Positions 26,309 to 36,360 of a stretch of DNA of 64,000 nt are shown piece after piece. Made by a program: the position numbers and the translations under genes. The stretch is taken from assembly GCA_965224745.1 (NCBI GenBank), contig CBDCZY010000003.1:248001-312000 (forward strand), given 5' to 3'. This DNA is from CBDCZY01 sp965224745 (GTDB lineage Bacteria > Pseudomonadota > Gammaproteobacteria > Methylococcales > Methylomonadaceae). The notes under the pieces are model-generated. The model worked only from the letters and a program-made list of their open reading frames with translations. It did not search any database and had not been told where the DNA came from. Within the stretch, counting starts at the first letter, position 1, and each line of letters begins with the position of its first letter.

Positions 26309-26570
26309 TGGTTGTGCCTGCCTGAATAATTAAATTTAGTACTCCGCTTGTGCATAAATGAGAGCTAAACCTACCAGAGGTTTCAGATTAAAGATGTTAG
26401 AACTATTTCTAGAACTGCGTACAACCTTAAAACACCTAAACCATGATGAAAAGTGATCATTATATATGAAGTTGAAGTGAAAATAGCGATGTCTGTTAAT
26501 AAGATTTAAAATGAGTCAGCATGACACCAAAGGCTTCTCTCCCAAGAAATAATTTGCAATTCAAGATATT
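26309..26570. other. Intergenic region without visible features
   Basis: This is the upstream region of the TPR lipoprotein gene on the minus strand. I see no gene, repeat or convincing promoter pair in it. Confidence 0.4.
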
Positions 26571-26848
26571 CAGGTTACACAATAGTTACGAGAAAACTCA
26601 TTCACAAAAGAGCAAGAAAAACAAATACGTTAAAATAATGGTTGGCAAAATAACCAAAGAACCCATATACGAAGCTATATGAAAATAAACTGCGCTAAGC
26701 CACTCCTTTGTCAAAAAAGTAGAGCATCAAGTTTAGCTTGATGTCACAACAGAGATGGTAAAACCAATAAGAAAGTTTTTCAAAGACTTTGCTAAAATAA
26801 AAATAGCTTCACGCTAAAGTACTACTGTGTTGGGCTATTTTTTTTTCA
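26570..26848 (+). ncRNA. Candidate small RNA with two hairpins
   Basis: An AT-rich stretch without a gene holds a perfect 7-bp hairpin (CATCAAG-TTTAG-CTTGATG, about 26728-26746). About 50 nt further comes a terminator-like stem (AAAAATAGC..CAC against GTG..GCTATTTTT, 26799-26848) ending in a run of T. No plus-strand gene lies upstream, so a terminator here would need its own transcript. The promoter was not identified and the 5' boundary is a guess. Confidence 0.3.
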
Positions 26849-26958
26849 GTGTTCTTGGGAAAGAGAGTAATTTAGAATAATAATTTTTTGGAAAATATGT
26901 ACTGCTGGCTAAATTTTAGATTATTTGCCCTAAACTGCAGCCATAAATTAAAAGACAT

Positions 26959-26990
26959 AAAAAAAGGCTAACAATACGTTAGCCTTTTTT
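26959..26990 (-). terminator. Bidirectional intrinsic terminator
   Basis: A perfect 7-bp stem (GGCTAAC / GTTAGCC, loop AATAC) is flanked by A-runs on the left and T-runs on the right, so it can end transcripts from both sides. It sits 40 bp behind the stop of the VPLPA-CTERM gene. Confidence 0.85.
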
Positions 26991-27030
26991 ACGCTGATAT
27001 ATTTTCCTATCAAAGAAAAGAGATCATCGC

Positions 27031-27567
27031 TTAACTCTTGATACTACGACGAGAAAATCCAAATAAACCAATCATGGCTGAACCAAAAAGCCAAACAGCT
27101 GCTGGTACAGGAATTTCTTGAAGATCGCCATTAACACTTAACGAAGAAGTTGCCGTTCTATTCGCAACAATATCAGCCATAACTTTTACTACATAAGTTT
27201 TTCCAGCTTCGAAAACAAAAGTTCCGCGATAATTGCCATTTTCCAGCAAATAATCACCAAACTTAACACCATCTTCAAATAGTTCTACTGAAGCTACTGT
27301 CAAGTTGGCTAAAGTAAACCCATAGTCTCCAGTAATATCAGTACTCATATCAACTGTTACAGTAAATTCGTCAACAAAAGACCTAGCTGGGCCACTTTGA
27401 TGAATCATGGTTGATGAAGCCGTACTCTCACCGGGCGCATCAGCTGGGCCAATAATGGCTGGGTTGTCATTAGAACTACCAGCTATATTAATAAAAGCAG
27501 CTGAAGCTATCTGACAAAATGAAAAGCTGACTATAAAAAAAGTCAGCATTGATAACGTCTTTTTCAT
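27031..27567 (-). CDS. VPLPA/PEP-CTERM sorting-domain secreted protein
   Basis: A 178-residue secreted protein. The signal peptide is residues 1-23 (MKKTLSMLTFFIVSFSFCQIASA). The C-terminus carries the sorting signal: IPVPAAVWLFGSAMIGLFGF, a transmembrane stretch, and then RRS. This matches the VPLPA variant of PEP-CTERM, recognised by an exosortase that is not encoded in this window. The middle is a beta-rich domain of unknown fold (FVDEFTVTVDMSTDITGDYGFTLANL). Such proteins usually go to the cell surface or extracellular polymer. A bidirectional terminator follows. Confidence 0.88.
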   Translation of the reverse strand: MKKTLSMLTFFIVSFSFCQIASAAFINIAGSSNDNPAIIGPADAPGESTASSTMIHQSGPARSFVDEFTVTVDMSTDITGDYGFTLANLTVASVELFEDGVKFGDYLLENGNYRGTFVFEAGKTYVVKVMADIVANRTATSSLSVNGDLQEIPVPAAVWLFGSAMIGLFGFSRRSIKS

Positions 27568-28110
27568 AAAATTTCCTCAATATTAAACTAAAAATAAAAT
27601 CACATAACTAATTTGAAGATCCAGAAGCCTTCTAAAGTCATAAAGGTCTGTTTTCCTATACCCTAACTTATATTCGGTTGTAGATTAACCCAACATTCTC
27701 CTCTTCTAATCTTCTTTACAATTCAAAATACTCCAATCTTTAACAGTCTATCAAAAAAAGCATAGAGACTACAAGTGGTATAAAAAAATATGCCACCAGT
27801 TCATACTAGTCAATAGTAATTCAGTAAAGCTGAATGAAAGATGAATATAACAGCTAAAAACAAGACGTCTAAACCCTTTGCTACGAATATAGAATAACGA
27901 AGAACAATCCCACTGTTTCTCATATTTGCCTCCCTATCTAAACAAAATAGAATCTTAGTATCAAACCTTACCTTCAGAAGCCTAACACTTTCTTGGAGTC
28001 TGAAAAATTTCTCTGCCAGGACATTTCCAAGAGCATTAATATGAAGAATTGTGTAAATTTAAAATTTATAGAATAATCGCAGGCTCGACAAAAATAGCCC
28101 AGAGCCCTAT
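27568..28110. other. Divergent intergenic region
   Basis: This 543-bp AT-rich region separates the divergently transcribed VPLPA-CTERM and galactose-oxidase-like genes and should contain both promoters. I searched for sigma-54 -24/-12 motifs, which control some PEP-CTERM genes, and saw none. No small gene or repeat is convincing. Confidence 0.4.
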
Positions 28111-31100
28111 ATGATAAAAATTGCCATATACCTCCGTCCACTTGTTAGCCTATTTTATATTTTTCATTGCTCTCATTTAGAAGCAGGATACCAAGCCGAA
28201 GCGGGTTTACATCAGGTTAGCGGCACGTTGACTCTCGCTTGGCAAAATAGAAGCTCAAAATACTCACCCCCCACTTTTTTCATATCAGACGGCAAAATAC
28301 CAAAATTTTCCCTCAGTTTTAGTAAGCTTACATCCGTCAATCCCTGGAAATATTTAGGCAAAACAATCCTAATCAAAGGAAAATTAACTTCTCCAAAACC
28401 CTCCCTAAAAAACCAAACCACTATACTTCCGAACACAGTCATTACAGTTCTTGAGATTGCGGAGAGTGAACCAGGGAATGAATATTATAAATCTCCCACC
28501 AGCGAAATGGCTGAAGACGATATAGCTGCAAAAATTGCTGATGATCAAATTAGACAGCCTTTAGAAAATACCGAGCAGTTCTTCTTAGGCAGCAAAGATA
28601 ATAACAGAAAACATATAACAGGTGAGTGGAGCGAACTAATCGATTGGCCTCATATTCCGGTTGGCAGCGCCAATTTACCTGATGGCCGACTGCTGACATG
28701 GACATCAAACCTGCCTGACACATTCCCAGTAGGCAGGGAATACTCCTATGCGGTTACTTGGAACCCAAAAACCAATGAGTTAACAAAAGTACCCAACATA
28801 TCTCATGACATGTATGGTGGTCGCAGTGCTATTTTGAGTAATGGTTCAATATTGGTATGCGGGGGAAGAAATGCCACAACGAAGATAAGTATATTTAACT
28901 ACCAATCCAACACATGGGAATTGATAGAGCCCATGGAGCGTGGACGAGCCTTTCCTATTACTGTCGCCTTACCTAGTGACAAAGTTTTTATTGGTTCAGG
29001 ATTAACGACCAGCGATTTTCCAGAATTATGGTCAGAACAACAGGGTTGGCGCTCACTCATTGAGGTTGATATGAGCTCATCTCTATATAACAATGACCAA
29101 AAACATTTATTCCCTTGGACAGCAGTTCAGCTAACACCTGCAGGTAAAATATTCTATCTTTCCTCAAATTTAAACATGAACAATATAGAATACAACGGTT
29201 TGGGTCAAAAACGATCTTATAACCCTCTTTTCAATGGTTTTTCAAACAAAGGAACTAGTGTTGCCTTTGAAGAGGGTCTTTTATTATTAAGTGGTGGAGA
29301 TAAAAACCTAAATAATACAGCCAGTACAAATCGTACGTTTGTTATCAACTTAAATAAGGAAAAACCTACTATTAACAAATCTATTCCTATGAATTTTCCT
29401 AGAAAATACCACAATAATATCGTGTTGCCAGATGGAAAATTGTTAGTTGTTGGGGGAAACGCTTCAGGTCTCAAATTTAGTGATTCAGGAAGCATTATGC
29501 CAACTGAATTATGGAGTTCAAAAACTGAGGAATGGCAATTAGCAGCATCCATTAAAGCACCCAGAAATTATAACTCTATCTTGAGTTTATTAGCTGACGG
29601 AAGAGTTTTGTCGGCAGGAGGCGGACTTTGTAGAAATTGTTCAGCCAACCATATGAATGCTCAAATATTTTCGCCTCCTTATTTATTTACGACCAAAGGC
29701 AATATGGCAACCAGGCCAGTCATAATGAATGCGCCCATATTGGAAAAACCAGGAGGACAGTTTACTGTAAAGACATCATTAGCTATTTCTAAGTTTTCAT
29801 TAATAAGGCTTTCTTCTATTGCCAACAGGTCCAGTACTGACCAGCGGTATCTGAATATTGCATTTAAGCTGATAAAAGAAAATGTGTATAAACTTAAATT
29901 ACCCACCAACCCCAACATCCTGACACCAGGTTACTACTGGTTGTTCGCTTTAAACCCCTCAGGTGTTCCATCAATCGCCAAAACCATTAAAATTTCGCTT
30001 GATGGTGAAGCTGAATTAGAAAACCCAGGTGAACAACTTTCCATTTTAGGTAGTAAAGTAAATTTACCCATAACAGTTAACCAGTTAGAAAATGAAGAAT
30101 TGACCTTTACAGCAGAAAATTTACCCAGTGGCTTAAAAATAAACCCAAAAAAGGGTCTGATCACAGGCGTTGTTTCAAAACCTCACGATCAGCTGGCGAC
30201 GCTTTCTATAAAAACAAGACATAACACTTTAAAAACTTCTTTTAGGTGGATCGTTTTTCCAGCTGATTCTCCGCCTCCAGCATTCCATCAATTTGCAAAG
30301 TTAGTCATGTTATCCGAAGTCAATGGCAACCCTTGGTCCGCTATAGCGGATTTTAATCTGCTTGATGATAGAGGAGACACCCTTTCTAACCGTTCTACAT
30401 GGATAGTTACTGCTGATAGTGAAGAAACAAACCAAGGCAATGGAAGAGCTACTAATTTAATTGATGGTCATGATGATCACAACTGGTTATCAAGTTGGTC
30501 AGAGGCAGAGGATAATACACAGAACCTTCCACATGAAGTAACAATTAATCTTGGAAAACTGCATAGGGTTGGTGGATTCGAGTACCTGCCAAGGCAAGAT
30601 TCGGAAAACGGACGAATTGCTGAATATTTATTTTTTTTAAGCAAAGATGGAAAAAACTGGAGAAGACCTGTCGCCACAGGAATTTTCCCAAATTCCGCTA
30701 AGCAACAATGGGTGACATTTAAAAACAAAAACTCGGCAACAAACTTAAACCAAAAGACCAATGATAAACCTGAAATAACCAACCCTGGCATGCAGTCAGC
30801 TGTTGCAGGAAGCCAGCTAGAACTGGCCATAGCAACAGCAGACAATGAAAATGATTTTTTGGTATTCAACGCAGAAGGATTGCCCCCGAATTTATCTATT
30901 GACCGTTACAGTGGCATCATATCGGGATACGTACTCCAACCCATGAAATCTGAAGTTTCAATTGAGGTAAGGGATGGCACCAATTTGAGCAAAACATCCT
31001 TTAATTGGGACGTTACGCAACATGAAGAAAACGAAAAAGATGCCTATCAATATGTTAAATTTGTAGCAGAATCTGACATGAATGGAGGACAATGGACCAC

Positions 31101-31527
31101 GGTTGCTGAATTTAATTTACTGGATGGTCAAGGTCATAAACTTGAACGAAGTCTATGGAAAATTAAGGCAGACAGCGAAGAAGTTCTTAAAGGTAAAGGG
31201 CAGGCGCAGCATGCAATTGATGGGAATAAAAATAGTTTGTGGATTACCAATTGGTCTGGTAAAAACACAATAAAAAACCACCAACTATTACCACACAGTC
31301 TCACTATCAACCTGGGTGGAAGACATAAAATAACAGCTTTCCAACATTTACCCCGGCAAAAGGGAACGACAGGCGAAATAGCCGATTATTCTTTTTATGT
31401 TAGCAAGGATGGAAAATCATGGGGAAATCCAGTTGCTCAAGGGATCTTTCCAAATAACAGAGAACTTCAAACGATCTATCTCAAGAAGAACAAGAAAAAG
31501 GATCAAATATCACCAAACAGACCTTGA
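28111..31527 (+). CDS. Galactose-oxidase-fold protein with degenerate copper site, Ig-like and discoidin-like domains
   Basis: A 1138-residue exported protein. A hydrophobic N-terminus (about 1-25) is followed by a kelch propeller (about 190-530), a DUF1929-type early-set domain (NMNAQIFSPPYLF to GVPSIAKTIKI, about 525-630), and two alternating pairs of putative Ig-like (GLITGVVS, GIISGYV) and discoidin-like domains (about 725-870, 970-1130). Judged against remembered galactose oxidase sequence, the copper/radical residues Cys228, Tyr272, His496 and His581 align with Gly236, Phe281, Asn488 and Asn572; only Tyr495 (Tyr487 here) is kept. The fold is therefore clear but radical-copper chemistry is not expected. 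A carbohydrate-binding or structural role is more likely. Confidence 0.82.
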   Translation: MIKIAIYLRPLVSLFYIFHCSHLEAGYQAEAGLHQVSGTLTLAWQNRSSKYSPPTFFISDGKIPKFSLSFSKLTSVNPWKYLGKTILIKGKLTSPKPSLKNQTTILPNTVITVLEIAESEPGNEYYKSPTSEMAEDDIAAKIADDQIRQPLENTEQFFLGSKDNNRKHITGEWSELIDWPHIPVGSANLPDGRLLTWTSNLPDTFPVGREYSYAVTWNPKTNELTKVPNISHDMYGGRSAILSNGSILVCGGRNATTKISIFNYQSNTWELIEPMERGRAFPITVALPSDKVFIGSGLTTSDFPELWSEQQGWRSLIEVDMSSSLYNNDQKHLFPWTAVQLTPAGKIFYLSSNLNMNNIEYNGLGQKRSYNPLFNGFSNKGTSVAFEEGLLLLSGGDKNLNNTASTNRTFVINLNKEKPTINKSIPMNFPRKYHNNIVLPDGKLLVVGGNASGLKFSDSGSIMPTELWSSKTEEWQLAASIKAPRNYNSILSLLADGRVLSAGGGLCRNCSANHMNAQIFSPPYLFTTKGNMATRPVIMNAPILEKPGGQFTVKTSLAISKFSLIRLSSIANRSSTDQRYLNIAFKLIKENVYKLKLPTNPNILTPGYYWLFALNPSGVPSIAKTIKISLDGEAELENPGEQLSILGSKVNLPITVNQLENEELTFTAENLPSGLKINPKKGLITGVVSKPHDQLATLSIKTRHNTLKTSFRWIVFPADSPPPAFHQFAKLVMLSEVNGNPWSAIADFNLLDDRGDTLSNRSTWIVTADSEETNQGNGRATNLIDGHDDHNWLSSWSEAEDNTQNLPHEVTINLGKLHRVGGFEYLPRQDSENGRIAEYLFFLSKDGKNWRRPVATGIFPNSAKQQWVTFKNKNSATNLNQKTNDKPEITNPGMQSAVAGSQLELAIATADNENDFLVFNAEGLPPNLSIDRYSGIISGYVLQPMKSEVSIEVRDGTNLSKTSFNWDVTQHEENEKDAYQYVKFVAESDMNGGQWTTVAEFNLLDGQGHKLERSLWKIKADSEEVLKGKGQAQHAIDGNKNSLWITNWSGKNTIKNHQLLPHSLTINLGGRHKITAFQHLPRQKGTTGEIADYSFYVSKDGKSWGNPVAQGIFPNNRELQTIYLKKNKKKDQISPNRP

Positions 31528-31648
31528 GCACAAATCATTCTTAATCAAGAGAAAAATTTACTCAACAAATAAGAAGTCAAATATTAACGACTCATTTTTA
31601 TGGTATTTTTTACTGCCTCTAATCATTGACTGATAATCAACAAAACTT

Positions 31649-32317
31649 ATGAAACTAACAACCTTAGCAAGCCCCTTTCCTTTGTTCAGTTGGTTAATAT
31701 TGCTGCTGATAATTCCGCAAACCACTCTAGCTGTTCCGCTAGTCAATGGAACCTACCAAGGCAACACTTCTCAGTCTACGGCTGATGATATAAGACCAGT
31801 TTCTTTTGTTGTAGTTGACGGGGAAGTAGAGCAAGTTAACTTCAGTTTGACGGCCAGATCGCCCAATTGTACTGATTGTATTGGTATCTTATGGAATTTC
31901 GCTGCTAATAGTAAGGAAGGTAACTTGAAAGCAACAAGATTCAATGACAGCTACATCTGGCTCGGCAATCTGGACGATAACATTATCAGCAATATTAACG
32001 ATCAGAACGATATAACTAACGTTGACCAAACAGTCAGAGAGTTGATTGGCACAGACAACCCACAAAAACAGTTTTCTAATCCGGTGATAAGGGACAATTT
32101 GAGAGCAGAACCTGGTGCTGTCATAACGGTGATGTGGCTTATGACATCGACCAATAATGAGCAAAAGGTTACCGGTAAAATCCTTTATTTAGTCCCTTAT
32201 TTTTCGGGCAATGGTCTGTCGACCGAAACCTTTACCAACCCACCTCAATCCATAAGCTTTGATGCAACTTTAGTTCAGCCAGAAACATCAATGGCTAATG
32301 AAAGATGGTGGAAATAG
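31649..32317 (+). CDS. Secreted protein of unknown function
   Basis: A 222-residue protein with a signal peptide (about 1-28, ending TTLA before VPLVNGTYQGN). The mature part is beta-rich, polar and Asn/Asp-rich, with two cysteines in PNCTDCIG that may form a disulfide. No family is recognised. It starts 121 bp after the galactose-oxidase-like gene on the same strand, so co-expression is possible. The ribosome site is weak. Confidence 0.6.
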   Translation: MKLTTLASPFPLFSWLILLLIIPQTTLAVPLVNGTYQGNTSQSTADDIRPVSFVVVDGEVEQVNFSLTARSPNCTDCIGILWNFAANSKEGNLKATRFNDSYIWLGNLDDNIISNINDQNDITNVDQTVRELIGTDNPQKQFSNPVIRDNLRAEPGAVITVMWLMTSTNNEQKVTGKILYLVPYFSGNGLSTETFTNPPQSISFDATLVQPETSMANERWWK

Positions 32318-32471
32318 TCGTACTAAAATGACAATGGTTCTTTATAGACTGAAGTTTCCCGATCATTTTCGCCCTGACGTATAAGAGAAACCAATTAAAT
32401 TGGGATTATCTACATTCAAAGCAATGCGAGTTAAAATTAAAACTGCCGTTTAAAAACTGGGAAACTTCAAT

Positions 32472-34445
32472 TTATAGATTCATATTATTAGTAACATGAA
32501 CGGAAAGATTTAATTGAACTGGCTGTGAAAAGGTTTCAGTCAACACTTGCTCTAATTCTTCGAATACCTTTTCATTCGGCATCTTCGGGCATAGTAGATC
32601 GGCACTGATACTCATAACGTTCCCAGAACTTACTTTCACATTGCGCATTCTAAAAATTTGTTGTGTTATTGCGAACCGCTGACTAACCAAATAACTTTTT
32701 ATCTCAGCAACTCGTTGCAAGTTCTTAAACGCAAAATAGAGTGGCGTTGTAACAATGGCCACCAAAAACAAAGAAATCAGAATACCTTTTCTAGCACGTG
32801 TAAATGGCGAGAAACCAACGACTAAAAAAGTTAGCCCAGCCGCTAAAATGATACCAACCAAGTTAGTAAGAAATAATAACGACGCACCCCAAAATACACT
32901 ATTATCCGACCACCCCAAACCAATGCCTGCGACACATACGGGAGGCACTAAGGCAACAGCGATTGCAACTCCCGGCAAACTTTTAGCAATATTTTCCCTG
33001 ACATTGGCTAAAGCACCTGCGATCCCCGACAAAATCGCCACCAACAAATCCAATGTTGAAGGATGAAGACGCGCTTCAATTTCGTTGGTCATCTCTTGAA
33101 AAGGCAAGGTCGCGGCCATCAAGCTTGATAAAGTCAAAGCGATTACAACCCCCGTAGAAAGTGTTAATAAAGATTGGCGACTCAACCCTTCATCTGAACG
33201 TAATAAACCCATCGACAAAGAAGTAATGGGCGACATTAGAGGAGCAAGCACCATTGCGCCGATAACGACCGACGGGCTGTTCAGAAACAGACCCATTGTA
33301 GCCAACATAGAACTGAGCACCATCAGGGTAATATAACTATTCCCAGTCCTTGCGCTGGCTTTGAGAATCACAAATAATTCTTTGAAATCTGCCTTTGAAG
33401 CATGCGGAAAAAATGGTAGTGCTTGACTCAGATACTTCACTTTATCTTCTTGCTGAGGTAATCCATCCCATACTACGTTTTCCTTATCATCTTGATAATG
33501 ATGGGATTCCTTAAATTTCTTTCCTGCAAAAACCTGAAGCCCCTCTGATAAATGCTCTATTTTCAGTTCTCGTGTGGTCAACGGTTTTTGATTGACAAAG
33601 TAATGGGTGTCCAAATGGGTCATTATTTTAACCGAAGCACTTCGAATATAACCCAGTTCTGGTGGCATAGTATTTTGATTGGAAAACAATGCTGACGAAG
33701 TCATCCTTAGATAGCCTAATATCGATTGTGGCGCTAGTAAGGCAAGAGAAACGCGTTGATCCCTCATTGAGACTGACTCACCGAAAAGTTTGACCATTGG
33801 ATTAGTTTTTTCTATGTCTAAAACAATCATTCCTGTGATAGCTGTGGATAACGTTTTACCTTTTGCCGTTGCAATTTCTACCGAATGAGGTCTCAACAAA
33901 AAGGCATGAAAAAATCTGCGAAGACGAAACTTTAGTTTGCTGAACAACTTCATTTCACCTGCACTGTTCAAAAATTCGGACATAGTCAGTTGATTTAGCA
34001 TGCGAATACCGCTCGTCACCAACTGCCCATTACAAACAATAACATCCAGGTGAGTCGGTTCTCCTGTTAACGCTATTTCTAGACACTCGTCGAATCCTGT
34101 CGGCAATTCCAAACATTTAAGAAGCGGCGAGCGAGATTCATTCGGCGCAGGAAGAAACCCAAAATTGCATTGTTTTCGATATCCAATTAGCAAAACGTCA
34201 TCCAATTCCTCGTTGCACACCCAGATTACTACTCGATTTTGGTCAGAAATTGAAAGCTTATTGAATTCATTAGAATTAACAAAGATCCATTTAACATGGT
34301 ATTTTTGAGTCACTGGGTGATTGATTAGACCCTCTAAGTGATCTTCAAAAGCGATCGAATAGATCACAAAGACTTGCAGTTCATCATTCATAAGATGGTT
34401 ATCGTTATACTTTTTGTCTGAACGTTTATCAGTTTGACTTTCCAT
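32472..34445 (-). CDS. DUF389 (TIGR00341-type) membrane protein
   Basis: A 657-residue protein. The C-terminal half is a DUF389 membrane domain with 6-7 segments: SARTGNSYITLMVLSSMLATMGLFLNSPSVVIGAMVLAPLMSPI (about 355-400), then STGVVIALTLSSLMAATLPF, LLVAILSGIAGALANVR and VAIAVALVPPVCVAGIGLG. The N-terminal 330 residues are soluble and resemble a diacylglycerol-kinase/NAD-kinase-like region (LTGEPTHLDVIVCNGQLVTSGIRML). A soluble tail of about 60 residues contains the repeat-like VSSGNVMSISADLLCPKM. Family function is unknown, possibly transport. Confidence 0.85.
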   Translation of the reverse strand: MESQTDKRSDKKYNDNHLMNDELQVFVIYSIAFEDHLEGLINHPVTQKYHVKWIFVNSNEFNKLSISDQNRVVIWVCNEELDDVLLIGYRKQCNFGFLPAPNESRSPLLKCLELPTGFDECLEIALTGEPTHLDVIVCNGQLVTSGIRMLNQLTMSEFLNSAGEMKLFSKLKFRLRRFFHAFLLRPHSVEIATAKGKTLSTAITGMIVLDIEKTNPMVKLFGESVSMRDQRVSLALLAPQSILGYLRMTSSALFSNQNTMPPELGYIRSASVKIMTHLDTHYFVNQKPLTTRELKIEHLSEGLQVFAGKKFKESHHYQDDKENVVWDGLPQQEDKVKYLSQALPFFPHASKADFKELFVILKASARTGNSYITLMVLSSMLATMGLFLNSPSVVIGAMVLAPLMSPITSLSMGLLRSDEGLSRQSLLTLSTGVVIALTLSSLMAATLPFQEMTNEIEARLHPSTLDLLVAILSGIAGALANVRENIAKSLPGVAIAVALVPPVCVAGIGLGWSDNSVFWGASLLFLTNLVGIILAAGLTFLVVGFSPFTRARKGILISLFLVAIVTTPLYFAFKNLQRVAEIKSYLVSQRFAITQQIFRMRNVKVSSGNVMSISADLLCPKMPNEKVFEELEQVLTETFSQPVQLNLSVHVTNNMNL

Positions 34446-34520
34446 AGCAAAAAAAACCTTGCTATCAATAATTGCTCATTCGCTTGATAAGCCTACCTAA
34501 TGGATTATCCCAACACACTT

Positions 34521-34682
34521 AGGAGCGAGGATTCAATAATATACGTAAAAGTTCGACGCAGGATTTTTATTTGTCTTCAAGGCGTAATAACAGACGCATA
34601 GCAAGCTACGCAACGGTTGCTAGAATGCAGAAGACGGAAAAATAACAAGTTAAAATTCGTTTAGTATTGAATCATCGCTCCT
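34521..34682. repeat. Palindromic repeat element, copy B
   Basis: Arms 34521-34545 (AGGAGCGAGGATTCAATAA...) and 34658-34682 are inverted repeats with about 21 of 25 matching. The core (CAAGGCGTAATAACAGACGCA, TAGCAAGCTACGCAAC) matches the reverse complement of copy D (41714-41880), and its left half matches copy A. It fills most of the 317-bp gap between the DUF389 gene and the next ORF. Confidence 0.75.
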
Positions 34683-34762
34683 CATAGAAAGCAAGTGTTA
34701 CTATGAGCCATTAGGCTATGCCTTAGCGAACTAATCATTCAACCTTCCAAATTGATCAATTA

Positions 34763-35278
34763 ATGTTTATTAATACCCTGCCACTTATTTTTACTCACTC
34801 TTCCTTGTTCCAACCTATCGATTTAGTGTTTTTCATAGCAGTTTTGACTTGCAGTCTCTACGTGATAACTCCCGCTATTATGGAATATTGGCAATCAGAC
34901 ATACCGCATTACCAAGAAGTAAGTTACCTCAAGCTCGCCTGGTTAGGTTTACTGCCATTATGGAAAGTTTTTTGGCCATTTTTCTTAGTCATAAATATAG
35001 GACTGCTGACGATTGACTCGCTGGCTAAATCTGCCCACATTACTGTATCCAGCTGGGATACCTTACATTTTATTTTTGTGACACCCATGTTGTGGTGGTC
35101 TGTTTCAGTCTGGCGCGCCTCTAGCCTTACCAACCTAAAAGTCTGGGCTATCCTAGCACGCTTGGCAACCATGACAGTGTTTTTTGAATATGCGCTAAAG
35201 TTATATATAAGGATGGATTTTCCTCGCATCTTTTTTAATTGCGAGGAGTTGTTTCTTGATTTTGCGAGTTGCTTTTAA
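34763..35278 (+). CDS. Hypothetical membrane protein
   Basis: A 171-residue protein with three or four hydrophobic segments (about 19-40, 55-85, 100-118, 128-150) and a C-terminal Cys/Asp/Glu-rich tail (FFNCEELFLDFASCF). No recognised family or motif. It stands alone between divergent and convergent neighbours, just behind palindromic element B. Confidence 0.5.
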   Translation: MFINTLPLIFTHSSLFQPIDLVFFIAVLTCSLYVITPAIMEYWQSDIPHYQEVSYLKLAWLGLLPLWKVFWPFFLVINIGLLTIDSLAKSAHITVSSWDTLHFIFVTPMLWWSVSVWRASSLTNLKVWAILARLATMTVFFEYALKLYIRMDFPRIFFNCEELFLDFASCF

Positions 35279-35515
35279 AGACTGACGTAAAAACGATTGC
35301 CCATACCAAAACCCGGCTTACCCCCAAAAATTCCACACGGAAAAAACTGAAAAGGCCGGGATTTAAGAACGAACCTTACTTTTTAATAATTGAGGATCTT
35401 AGTAATTTGTCAGATAAACGCTAATTTTTCGAAACCCCTGCTGACTTCCTAGGTTATTTCAAATACTGCTTGGCCATTAATCAAGGCAAAAACACAATAG
35501 CTTAATCATTTTTTC

Positions 35516-35938
35516 TTAGTGCGCCTTACCATCACTGGCTTTCTTTGCAGCCGGCTCAGTGTTGCCTTTAATTTTCAGCAACCACCCATCATAACCAGTA
35601 CAATTAGCTCGTGAGTCAGCGGACACCTGTATTCTGGCATACGTCCCTTTTAATTCAGATGGTAATTTGCCTTTTATTGTAAAAAAAGTTTTTTTATCTT
35701 CTAAGGTAACCTCTGTAGGAATTTTTTTTGCGAGCACCTTGACAGTCTCCGGCTCAATATTGCTAGTTGAGATTAGAGAAAAAGAAGCACCAGGTTCAAC
35801 TTCAGACAAATTAGGCGGGTCGAACTTATAAAATTCTGGAACTTTACAAACCTTTTCTCTTACATCTTCAGAATAAGCCAAAGCAAATTGACTCACTAAG
35901 TTTAATAAAAGAAAAAGAAATATATTGTTTATTGACAT
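35516..35938 (-). CDS. Small periplasmic protein
   Basis: A 140-residue protein with a signal peptide (1-21, LLNLVSQFALA). The mature domain is about 105 residues, beta-sandwich-like in pattern (PPNLSEVEPGASFSLISTSNIEPETVKVLAKKIP), with two cysteines (VCKVPEFYKF and RANCTGYDG) able to form a disulfide, and an Ala/Lys-rich tail. No family is recognised; the pattern recalls small Ig-like periplasmic proteins of methylotrophs. Confidence 0.6.
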   Translation of the reverse strand: MSINNIFLFLLLNLVSQFALAYSEDVREKVCKVPEFYKFDPPNLSEVEPGASFSLISTSNIEPETVKVLAKKIPTEVTLEDKKTFFTIKGKLPSELKGTYARIQVSADSRANCTGYDGWLLKIKGNTEPAAKKASDGKAH

Positions 35939-36193
35939 TATGCCTTCCTCATTATTAAGGGATTACTGCGTATAAAGCCCAAACCTATGTTTTTTAAATT
36001 TTTGTAACTTCACCCTAACAAGTTCGCACAAAGCAATTATAAGTCAATTCCTCTGACCATGTTTTTTTGCGGAACAAATGCATCATATTACAAAAGCACA
36101 TCAAATAAAGTCCTTAACAGCCATTAAAATAAATGGAAGCCGTCCCTTATGATTCTCGCCAGAAAGAAAAAACCCTGGTTATTCATACATTTT

Positions 36194-36360
36194 ACTAGTA
36201 CATCAACCAGTAAGTAACGCTATTAATGTGGCGAGGTTATATTTTCGAGAGCAAGATGAATAAGCGCAGGCATAGTTGTTCTACGTCAAGCTTGTTCAAC
36301 GCAGCTATCGGAAATACAGACCGTCACATTTTTAGTGGAACTTGCTGGTTGCTATACTAG
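36194..36360. repeat. Palindromic repeat element, copy C
   Basis: Arms 36194-36239 and 36318-36360 are imperfect inverted repeats (CTAGTA..CAACCAG.AAGT). The core (TCGAGAGCAAG, GCGCAGGCATAG, CTACGTCAA, CAACGCAGCTATCGG) aligns with the reverse complement of copy D. Its right end includes the TAG stop of the zinc-ribbon gene at 36357, so the element landed at or shaped that gene's 3' end. Confidence 0.7.
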
